Under the pieces are notes generated by a model. The model saw only the letters and a program-made list of their open reading frames with translations, was not told where the DNA came from and ran no database searches. From Adiantum capillus-veneris (taxonomy: Eukaryota; Streptophyta; Polypodiopsida; Polypodiales; Pteridaceae), in assembly GCA_014529385.2 (NCBI GenBank), contig CM043960.1, forward strand, positions 123,779,043 through 123,843,042: 64,000 bases of DNA, given 5' to 3'. Positions 50,901-60,084 of the stretch are shown piece after piece. The stretch's first letter is position 1, and each line of letters starts with the position of its first letter. A program made the translations under genes and the position numbers.

Positions 50901-51640
50901 TTTCAGCATTGGCCTTGCATTCATGTACGTCTTGTTCTGTTGTTTCTCTTGAGGTTGTCTTTGACAAAGTTTTCCAATATGTAGTTGCCCAAATTGCAGC
51001 GGACCACTCTATGTTCTACAAGCCCCATTTCCATGAAAATCGCTATGTGTAGGTTGGGCTCGATATACCTTGGTGGCTTCTGCACTTTCAGATGCTGTGA
51101 AATGAGCCGTGATGGCAGCTCTATCTCTCAGTAGACAGGATCCTTGTAAGTCAATCTCTCTCCATATTGCTTTACAAAATACATCTATTGCCTTTGCCTT
51201 TAGCAGCAGGTTGTGATTTCTTGGAGGTAGATGGAGGGCTTGGTTGACTAGGTCAGTGGTGATTCTAACCTTAACCAGCCACCCCCATATTTGTTTGTCA
51301 ATATTGCCTTGACATTGTACTGGATGGAACTCATTAGTTCATGAGACCTTTGAAAATTCATACTCCATGGAGGGAACCTAAAAAATGTGTCGACTTGTAG
51401 GTATTTTGATACCTCAATTACTTCCCTTTTCTAGTGTAATGTCCACAACTCCTTTGAAAATATTTTTGTCTTGACCTTTGTGCCATCGGCCGCTTGGAAT
51501 TTTCCAATAAAGACATTGGCCGCTATTTTGGAAAGCTCTTCCTCCAAGATGTGAGCTTTTTAATTGGAGGAGATTTCCAAAACTTGATAGGGGGAAGCTT
51601 TCCACTATTTTTGGTTCTTTTGTGAGGCATTTTGGCATCA
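47991..51640 (-). pseudogene. Long charged, coiled-coil-rich coding region upstream of gypsy RT
   Basis: A chain of minus-strand frames interrupted by stops and shifts: 51638-51414, about 51280-51060, 50634-50410 (KWIEKIKQYKRRKAEDVVEL), 50235-49921 (very Lys/Glu/Gln-rich), 49924-49646, 49587-49273 (EQQILKEELEREEHQNAKLR, coiled coil), 48966-48733 (ending KEQVLIILENEPL and continuing past a stop as KKWFEKRPHDETLY) and 48585-48301 (acidic). The order and shared strand suggest one ancient long protein preceding the RT at 47455-47990. I do not recognise a family. It could be a gag with a long insert or an accessory gene of a large gypsy element. A 97-bp tandem duplication (49723-49904) interrupts it. 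Confidence 0.5.
49723..49904. repeat. 97-bp tandem duplication with hairpin at junction
   Basis: TTGTAGGTTGGAAATGGCTC ... GATGAGC occurs at 49723-49807 and 49820-49904 with few differences. The sequence around the junction is a perfect inverted repeat: GAGCCATTTCCAAC (49804-49817) and GTTGGAAATGGCTC (49826-49839) separated by 8 bp. Confidence 0.92.
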
Positions 51641-52855
51641 GTAATTACTCAATTAGCTCCTAAAGTTGGCCAAAAAGTTGTCAAAAATTCAAACTTGACC
51701 ATAAAATGAAAAATGAGCATAACTTGATCAAAACAAGTCCAAAATTCACCAAACTTCACCAGTGCATCTAGTACAACTACAAGCACTAGGTCATATGGTT
51801 ACAAGTCAATTTGGCCCTGGGGTACATGGATGGTGATCCGTGTTGGGACACATCTTGAAGATCTAATGATACTACTTGATAAAGCATGCTGTGGGGGAGG
51901 ATGCTATGGTTCACATCTTTTTGAATTTGGATCACTAGTTAAAAGATTTATGCCACTTTTTAGGAAATTTTCTCAAACTTAGATAAATCTAGAATTTGGA
52001 TTAGGGTTTTGGCATTCAAATGGCTTGAACTTTAGGTCTAGGATTTTCTTGATAGTTGGGAGCTGATGGCATGACTTTGGTCTGGAAAACTCAAAAGGGG
52101 ACATGGATTACGATCCATGTTTGGCATCCTTTTTGGGTGAAAGTTGGGGTATATGTTCCTATAGCCTATACTAACACACTCATGAAGATCTTTTCAAATT
52201 TGGACAAGCTTTTCTCAAGTTTTCCCAATTTGATCCAACTTTGCCATATTTGGTTTTGGTTGGCATTTTTAATCTTTGATGATCAATCTATTTGACAATT
52301 TGATTATTTGATGATTTGGAGTTGAATAAGAACCCCAATTCCATATATATAGTGATTTTCATCCCAATCGAAATCTGTTTGGACTTCCCAGGCCCGCTAA
52401 CGATTATGGCTCACTTTTCAAGAAATTTTTGCTTCCATTGATATACCTTAAGGTAACCACCTCTTTTTGGCACCAAAATTTTTCTTAAACCCACAATTTT
52501 TGTCATAGATACTCTGAATCTGCTAAAATTGACAATTGACTTCGGTCTACATGATCAAACATTGATATTTTTCCACATTGCCTAACCAATAACCACCACA
52601 CACAATTTGCATCCACTCTCTAGCATTTATGTTTCAGGGGGAGATGGATCCATGTCTGGAACCCAATTTTGACCAAACTTTGGGCATAGCATCTGGACAT
52701 GATCCCTGAGCTAATGGTTCACTTTTTCTTGGATTTGGTTCAAATTTTCTCACTATGGATCAAAATGACCATTTGAAGACTGAATTTCCAATTTGGTTTG
52801 GTTTTTGGTGATTCAAGGTCCATTTCACTCCAAATTTGTAGGGTACATTTTCTCC
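51641..52855. repeat. Second array of the ~282-bp palindrome repeat
   Basis: Palindromes lie at 51824-51843, 52101-52120 (spacing 277) and a shortened one, GATGGATCCATGTC, near 52642 (541 bp on, about two units). Flanking words match the first array in the same orientation ('ctttttgaatttggatcact' at about 51920). The array ends where chromovirus RT coding sequence starts at 52856. Confidence 0.8.
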
Positions 52856-54186
52856 ATGGCTACTTTTCAACAAGCAAAGGTTGCTAGTCGGTCAAAAGAT
52901 ATATTAATGGAATTTCAAGATGTTTTTCCTAATGATTTACCATCCAAATTATAGTCCACACGATCTGTGCAACATGGAATAGACGTGGTTGCAGGTAGTA
53001 AACCACCCTACAGAATGATTCATTTCGAGGCTATTGAGGTAGAATGTCAACTCTGCAGAGGATTTATTCAACCGAGTTCTTCACCATGGCCTTCTTCTAT
53101 CCTATTGGTGAAGAAAAATGATGGTAGTATGTGCATGTGTGTAGGCTACCGTGGGTTAAATGCGATCACTGCTAAGAACAAGTACCCATTACCACGCGTC
53201 AAGGAGTTGTTCGACAAGCTAACTCATGCTTGTATTTTTACAAAGATAGACTTGCAGTCACGGGCTATTACCAAGTACGTATTCTACTTGATGATATACC
53301 CAAAACTGCATTCCAAACAAGGTTTGGACATTACGAGTTTTTGGTTATGTCTTTTGGGTTAACCAATGCGCCCGCAACGTTCATGACAGTCATGGATAGC
53401 GTCTTGAGACCGTACTTAGGCAAATTTGTTATCATTTTTCTCGATGACATCCTCGCATACAATGCTTCTAAGGAAGAGCACTTGCAACATCTGAGGCAGG
53501 TGATTGAATTGCTACGAGAAAATAACTTATATGCCAAAGAATCAAAGTGTGACTTTCTCAAGGAGGAAATTCACCGTCTAGGGCATGTTATCTGAGCTAA
53601 TGGGCTACACATGGATCAATCCAACGTGGATGCCATTCGGAGGTGGCCTTCTCCTAAAAATTTGGAAGAGTTATAGATTTTCTTAGGATTTGCAGGTCTC
53701 TATCGATTTGTTAAAACTATGCTCATATTGTTGTTCCAATGACGGACCAATTGAAGGGCAAAGGAAAAACCTTCCAGTGGGGGGGCGCTCAATAGCAAAG
53801 TTTTGATACACTCAAGGATGCATTAGCTACATCTCCTATTCTAGCTATTGTGGATCCTTTAAAGCCATTCATTTTGGAAACGGATGCCAGTAACCATGCT
53901 ATTGGATCATTCCTACTCCAGGAGGGGAGACCAATTGCATTTGAAAGCAAGAATCTTGATTCAGTGCAGCAGAATTATTCTACTTATGAACGCGAACTCT
54001 ACGTAATAGTGTCCGCCTTAAAGACATGGCGGCATTATTTGTATGGAGCTCAATTTGAGATTGTATTTGACCATGAAAGCATAAAATGATTTACACAACA
54101 AACCGACTTGAAGGATCAAAAGGCCATGGGCTAAGATTCTTTAGGAGTATGACGCAAATCTCCGTTATTATAAAGGACAATACAAT
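52856..54186 (+). pseudogene. Ty3/gypsy chromovirus RT-RNase H
   Basis: Starts MATFQQAKVASRSK at 52856; gag and protease are missing. RT blocks: [48 protein letters not shown] and the active-site FLDD ([11 protein letters not shown], about 53440). RNase H: ILETDASNHAIGSFL at about 53872 and YERELYVIVSALKTWRHYL. Lesions: TAG 52952-52954, a frameshift near 53255, TGA at 53593-53595, a TAG and frameshifts between 53670 and 53820, and a stop after HESIK (54087-54089). The polymerase would copy element RNA into DNA, but this copy is dead. Confidence 0.9.
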
Positions 54187-55782
54187 GTGGTTGTTGATGC
54201 TCTTAGTCGTATGCCGGAGATAAATTCTCTTTTGTTCACGGAACTTCAAAGTGAGTTTTTGGATTCTCTAAAGGGCAAATATAAGCATGATGTTGTATAC
54301 TCCAAAGTGTGGAGCCATGTGCAAATGAGGGATCCTTCTCACTCCAATGTTGGTAGTGTTCTGTTCACCTCCACACACAGTTCTTCTCCGTCGAGTGATG
54401 AACTACAAAGATGGAAGAATTTTTCCATCGATAATGGGTACCTACTCCACAAGGGGAGAGTTTGTGTACCGTTGGACATGGACATTCGGCGCCAAATTTT
54501 TTATGAATGCCATGACAATCCAAGTGCAGGGCACCTGGGTATTAAAAAGACTTATGCTCTCGTAAGACGACAGTTTTACTGGCCAGGTTTACATGGATTT
54601 GTTCAAGACTATGTCTTGCATTGCCAAAAATGTCAAGTTAACAAAGCAAAGAGCCTGAAGGCAAGAGGACTCTTACATCCTTTGGAGATTCCCAATGGCA
54701 AATGGGAAAGTATCTCTATGGATTTTATTGTGGGTTTACCAACCACTATACGAGGTCATGACTCAGTATGGGTGGTCGTAACCCGGTTGACTAAACTATG
54801 CAAGTTTAGTCCAACCAAGTCGGCCATAAAAACTCCAGAATTAGCTAAGTTATTTGTGGACAATCTGTACAAGTTGTATGGATTGCCAAGTAGCATTGTG
54901 AGTGATCGTGATCCCAAGTTTAACAGTCATTTTGGAGGGCTGTGTTTAAACGATTGGGTATACAACTCAACCTCAGTACAGCAGATCATCCAGAAATGGA
55001 TGGTCAAACTAAACAAGTTAACCAAAGTGCTAGAGGATATGTTACAAGCATACGTTAGCAAGAAACAAACAGACTGGGAAGATTATCTATCTCTTCTTGA
55101 GTTTTCTTACAACAGTGTTAAGCATGTCAAGAGTGGATTTAGTCCTTTCATGCTCATGTATGGTTTTCAACCTAGGTCACCCGTTACGATGGGGTTGGCA
55201 ATTGAAAAACTCCAGCAGGTTAAGGATTTTCTCCAAGACCATATGGATATGCTAAAACTTGCTCGTCACAATGTCCGGCAAGCGCAGAATGGGTATAAGA
55301 AGTACGGTGATGAGAAACGTCGGCAAGTTACCGAAGGGGAAGACGTGTTTTTGCGTGTACTAGAGAATTCAGAAAGTCTGAAGACTAGGCCAACACCTAA
55401 ATTATCTCCAGGATATTGTGGGCCTTTCACTATACTCAAACAAGTTGGTGATCGTGGTTACAAACTTTTGTTATTGACACACTCTCGTGTCCATCCGGTA
55501 TTTCATGTAAGACGTTTACATAAGCGTTTACATGGGAATCATAATGTCATTGACCAATAGATTATGGTCGATTTTGTTGAACCTCCTACCCCACTGCATG
55601 AACCTGAGCAAATTCTTGACTATCATGATTTACGTACCCGCCATCATGTACATCGTCAAGATTTAATCAAATGGAAAGATCGACCTGAGGATGGTGCCAC
55701 TTGGGAAAACATTAGTGCTCTTAAGAAGAAGTTTTCCACTTTCGTTTTTGAGGACAAAAACACTTCTCCAAGGGGGGAGTAA
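54187..55782 (+). pseudogene. Ty3/gypsy chromovirus integrase and chromodomain
   Basis: A 457-codon open stretch (54187-55560; numbering from GTG 54187) holds integrase. Zinc-binding His109, His116, Cys146, Cys149 and the catalytic Asp179 (SMDFIVGLP) and Asp240 (VSDRDPKF) are present. Codons about 249-280 are out of frame because of a one-base loss in the T-run at 54930-54933 and a one-base gain in the A-run at 55024-55026. This removes the region of the third catalytic residue, yet no stop is created. The C-terminal GPFTILKQVGDRGYKL and VHPVFHVRRLH follow. After an in-frame TAG (55558-55560) comes a chromodomain (LIKWKDRPEDGATWE), ending with TAA at 55780-55782. Chromodomains steer integration to marked chromatin. 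Confidence 0.92.
55771..55780 (+). other. Polypurine tract of the chromovirus
   Basis: AGGGGGGAGT overlaps the pol stop codon and ends two bases before the LTR start. The minus-strand relative has the matching tract at about 41360-41372. Confidence 0.85.
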
Positions 55783-55985
55783 TGTCATGCCAAGGACATA
55801 CCCAGGGGGGTCACGGACCCGAGCCAAGAGACCAGCTTACTAATGTGGACTAGGGATTCAGGCCAAGGTCTATATATACGGGAGGTTGGGTGGTGAATCC
55901 TAGAAGGTAGTTCCTTGGGCTTCATACCTTTGGCAATTGTACCTACATTGCTTAATTCTGCTCAGTGAATGGAGAATCCCTATGT
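55783..55985 (+). repeat. Chromovirus 3' LTR (start defined, end uncertain)
   Basis: Begins TGTCATGCC at 55783. TATA box CTATATATAC at about 55869-55879. The distal edge is not resolved; a different duplicated sequence begins at 55986, so the LTR may be truncated there. Confidence 0.7.
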
Positions 55986-56421
55986 ACTTATAATTGAATT
56001 TGGACTTGGTTTGCCCTTTCATACGCCCTCTAGTAGTTCCCACAAATCTCGACTTTGTTTTGAATGACTATGTTGTTTGTACACTTGTTTTATGTTTTTG
56101 TCAGTTTACAAGTGTTCTAGAGCTAAGGAGGAGCATACATGTCCAATATGATGCAGTATGGGTGTCAGATGCCTTTGTAGCAGGCAAACCCGCTGCGAAG
56201 TGCTCTAGGTTGCAAAAGCTTTCTAGATTTCTCTCTAAACTAAATGAATGTAAATGAGGTCTAATTTGCACTTATAATTGAATTTGGACTTGATTTGCCC
56301 TTTTATAAGTCCTCTGACAGTTCCCACAAATCTCGACTTTGTTTCGAATGATTATGGTGTCTGTACACTTGTTTTGTGTTTTTGTCAGTTCACAAGTGTT
56401 CTAGAGCTGAAGAGGATTATA
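55986..56421. repeat. Direct duplication, ~150-bp copies 284 bp apart
   Basis: ACTTATAATTGAATTTGGACTTG ... TTCCCACAAATCTCGACTTTG ... TTCACAAGTGTTCTAGAGCT-type sequence occurs at 55986-56137 and 56270-56421, with the non-duplicated part 56138-56269 between. The matching short frames on the plus strand (from about 55994 and 56278) reflect the duplication; no domain recognised. Confidence 0.88.
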
Positions 56422-56422
56422 C

Positions 56423-56748
56423 TGTTGGAATTAGCATTGCAAGAAAACACACATAGCTTGGAGAAGACAAAGGAGCTCAAGGCACACAACAGAGAGTGTA
56501 TTACTTAGTGTGCAATTGAAAGATATATAGCCCTAGAATGATGGGCGTATATACAATGCACGGGGGAAAAACCTCCTAGTGAGGAAAAACATGCCCCGAT
56601 GGTCCTAAGTTTGTTCACACACGTCAATGCCACATGTATATGGTGACAAATCCCCCCCTGGAGTGATGCGGTGAACAAGAGCTAGCACATAGAGTAAAGG
56701 GCAGTGTCATGCCCTGAGGACATGGCAGTGATGTGTTCACACACATCA
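56423..56748 (-). repeat. Copia 3' LTR, minus strand
   Basis: On the minus strand it begins TGATGTGTGTGAACACATCA right after a purine tract (ATGTGGGAG) and ends ...CTAATTCCAACA at 56423. Length about 326 bp. A 122-bp duplication (56613-56734 versus 56735 onward) overlaps its start, so the true edge could instead be at about 56626. Confidence 0.6.
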
Positions 56749-56850
56749 CTCCCACATGTATATGGTAACAAATCCCAGTGATGCGGTGAACAAGAGCTGG
56801 CACATAGAGTAAAGGGAAGTGCCATGTCCTAAGGACATGATCAGTCCACA
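56613..56850. repeat. 122-bp tandem duplication at copia LTR edge
   Basis: GTTCACACAC.TCA....CCACATGTATATGGT.ACAAATCCC, then GTGATGCGGTGAACAAGAGCT.GCACATAGAGTAAAGGG.AGTG occurs twice at a spacing of 122 bp. The first copy has about 7 extra bases (CCCCTGG region). Confidence 0.88.
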
Positions 56851-58776
56851 AAGGGGAGTAAGCCCAAAGCTTTGCAGAAAGCTCAAATTCTCATGAGACA
56901 AGGCCTGTGTGAAAAGATCTACAAGGTTGTCCTGTGTTGGCACATAATCCAAGCTGATCTCTCCTGTTGAGAGCCTCTCCCTGACATAGTGGTAATGCAC
57001 CTCGATGTGCTTTGTGCAAGCATGAAAAATTGGGTTCCTTGAAACTGCCAATGTGCTCTGACTGTCAGTGTAGATAGTGTTGGTAGTGTCTTGTCCAATA
57101 GCCAAATCAGCCATAAGGCGTCTGAGCTATACACACTCAATCGTATCTATGAAAACTGCCATGTACTCAGCCTCACAACTGGAAGTGGCCATAGTAGGTT
57201 TCTTCTTCTTCAATCATGATATGTATGAACTGTCAAGCATGAAAAAAAAACCACTTGTGGACACTCGTGTGTCAAAACAACCGGCCCAATCTGAGTCTAA
57301 AAAAGCATGTAAGTATGGCAGTAATGATCCCCCCTTGGGATAAAACAAGGCAAGATGTAAAGTGCCACTCAAGTGGCGAAAAGTTCTTTTGACAATCTAC
57401 CAATTCTTAGACCGTGGGCTATGCATAAATTTACTGACCTGTGAGACTGCAACTGAATATCCGGCCTCATGTTGCATACATAAATGAGGCATCCAACAGA
57501 AGTTTGGTAAAGAGTGACATCTGCAAGATCACTAGCATTATAAAGACTCAATTTCAAACCTGTTTCCATGGGAGTGGCGATAGGCTTGCAATCCTCTCAA
57601 GCCCAAACTTACATAGCAATGTCTCTATGTAACTTTTCTTACACAGGCAATATCACCATCACACTACTTAAAATGTATATCCAAGTAATGATGCAGCAAC
57701 CCCAAATCTTTCATCTTGAAAGTAGCATTCAAATCAGCCTTAAATTCATCAATATGTCTCTCATTTGGTCTAATGATCAGCAAATCATCTACATAAAGAA
57801 CCACAATGAGAAGTACATCGCCCTCACGCTTTACATACAATGTGCTTTCTATTGGAATGTTACAAAAGCCTTGTTTGACAAAATGAGTGTCAGCCTTCTC
57901 ATACCAAGCACGAGGAAATTGCTTCAACCCATAAAAATATTTGTTACATTTTCACACCATATCCTTTTGTCCTTTCTTGACAAAACCATGAGGCTGCGTT
58001 ACATAAACTTCCTCAAATATGTCACCATTCAAGAAAGCAATAGCAATGTGTGATCGATGTACATCCCAACCAAAATGAGCTTCCAATGCACATAGAAAAC
58101 ACACAGTATTCATACAACAAGTGGGAGCAAAAGTCTCTTCGTAATCTATGCCTTTTTGTTCTGCACAACCCTTTGCAACATGTCGAGCCTTATAGCAATC
58201 AATCTCACCATCTGGCTTGCGTTTCAACTTATAAACCCACTTTGCACCAATGGCCTTTTTGCTAAGAGAAAAATCACATAAAGTCCATGTGTCATTTTCT
58301 ATAAGTGCATCATGTTTTGATTGCATGGCAGCCATCCAATTTTTTGTATTATGTGCTTCATCAAAAAACAGAGGTTCCTTGACATCATGTAAGCTAGACA
58401 CAGTCAAAGCATAACAATCTAATGCATAAGATGCATGGATAGAACTTAAACAAGTACGACTAAAAAAAGGTGCATCGAGTTTACTGTCATGCAAAGTATG
58501 CACCATCCATTTAGGCATACCTCTAGCATGATCATTCTCAACCCTTTCCTCACCAAGTACATCATGCAGCTGCATCAGTAGTAGGCTGATCTGTAACATT
58601 TTTAGAAACCCCCATAGGCTATACATTTGCCTCATTGGAATTTACATTCAAACTTCCATCACTAAAAAGAGGCAACAAAGTGTCACAATGTTCTGTGAGC
58701 TTACATTATTGTCTCTAGTACATGACAACAGGGCTAAACGATATCTTCCACAAACACAACATCTCCTGAAACCAGA
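56851..58776 (-). pseudogene. Ty1/copia pol (RT-RNase H), 5'-truncated, minus strand
   Basis: Read right to left: the linker after integrase with traces of SGDVVFVEDI (58770-58740), RT from about 58400 (NWMAAMQSKHDALIENDTW, GAKWVYKLKRKPDGEID), an in-frame TGA at 57954-57952, the catalytic YVDD (VVLYVDDLLI, about 57800), then RNase H (SCEAEYMAVF, and IYTDSQSTLAVSR near 57075) to LVDLFTQALSHENLSFLQS. Stops and shifts lie around 57660-57120. It is a different family from the tandem copia at the left of the window. The coding trace ends at 58777, where an LTR-like sequence begins, so a later insertion seems to have cut it. Confidence 0.88.
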
Positions 58777-59346
58777 TGTTAACCCTCACACACATTCCTA
58801 TCATCTACGACGGATGCCATATTATTTATTTGGTAGAGTCAAGTACTGGGCTTGTCGGTCCAATAGGAAAAGGGTAAGAGTGATCGCCAATAAGAGCGCA
58901 CTCTAACTAGAACATTCAAGGGATTAGTTGGCCAAGCATGGGCGACCAAGTGTGAATGGGGCGAGCTCATATAAAAGTCAACTAAACCTAAAATTCACTC
59001 ATTCTTTCATTTGTGTAATTGAAGAGTGCTCTTGCTCCACCTCCTTCTTCTTCTTCTTCACCTCTTTGTGTGTGTGTGTATGCGTGAGAGAGAGAGAGAG
59101 AGTGTGCGGTCAAGCATTGCAACGATGGCACAGAGGTGGCAAAGCGGTTGAGCACAGCGCAGCGGTGGCTCCTTCTTCTCCACAGCGAGGAATCCTCCAC
59201 TACAGCAAGCGTAGAGCGGTGAGTGAAACACCATCACCATCTTTGAGCTTATTAGTTTAGGCTAGTTGCGTGTTTGGAGCCATTTGTGGCTCGCACACAG
59301 TGTATCGGCAAGTTCCTTGCATTGACACGTGTGAAAGACGCGCACA
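58777..59346 (+). repeat. Putative 5' LTR of gypsy-like element
   Basis: Begins TGTTAACC at 58777 exactly where copia coding ends. A TATA box (CATATAAAAG) is at about 58967-58976, followed by a TTC repeat, GT/GA microsatellite (about 59065-59102), and the end ...GCGCACA just before a primer-like site. No second LTR is in the window; the partner should lie right of 64000. Confidence 0.55.
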
Positions 59347-59350
59347 CTTT

Positions 59351-59367
59351 TGGCATCGTTGTCGGGA
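59351..59367 (+). other. Primer-binding-site-like sequence
   Basis: TGGCATCGTTGTCGGGA resembles the plant gypsy site TGGCGCCGTTGCCGGGGA with a few changes. It lies five bases after the proposed LTR end. Confidence 0.55.
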
Positions 59368-60084
59368 AAATGCCATACACTAACCTTGAGTGGCACTCTG
59401 TGCTTCTTTGTGGTGCAATTTCAATTGTAGGAAAGGTAGGGAAGGAAGGTGTGTGTGTTGAGAAGAAGGATTTTGTTTTGCTACTGTGTATTTCTTTGTT
59501 AATGAGTTTCTGAAAGGTACTGTGTTTTCTCTGTGATAAGGTGTTAGTATTAAGGTTTTTAGTTCTGTGTAATGTAAAGTACAGTAAGTAGGAATTAGAT
59601 ATGTTAGAGCTAATGAAGTGTGTTAGTGTGTAACAGTAGGTGTATTAGTAGGTAGATAGAGTGTGTGTGTGTGCTTGTGTGCAGGCCACGGTGACCTTAT
59701 CCCACCAAAAAAAAAATTAAAAAAAACTTTAAAGGTAGGACCGGGATCGGGAATATCTCTCAGACCCAAGCCCAAGCTCATACTCAAGCTCAGGCCTCAT
59801 TTTCCCTTTAAAATTACGTATTTTAGCTTCACACGTAGCTAAAAATCGACTTTTTTGAGGACCAACGGAGCTTCAGGGGACCAGACGTTGTGCTCCAAAG
59901 CACACCGCAACCCTCTGAGTGATACGCTCGTTTTGAGCTATCACACACTTTAATCAAAAAATCGATCATTAAAAAACAAAAAACGAGTAAAAACGGACGC
60001 CTAAAAAAGTAAGCGGTTAACCTTTGAGGTTATTCGCCAACGCTTGTAGGGTGCCAAAGGCATATGTATTAGCGCTCTAGTCGT
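59368..60084 (+). other. Untranslated leader of the gypsy-like element
   Basis: No coding signal. Contains TG repeats near 59660-59680, an A-rich stretch (59706-59730) and GC-richer DNA up to the first ORF, as expected of a long gypsy leader. Confidence 0.5.

Noticed and set aside
58928-59260. 110-codon plus-strand frame and its minus-strand counterparts
   Set aside because: They cross the TTC and GT/GA repeats of the putative LTR and its TATA-proximal region; no domain.
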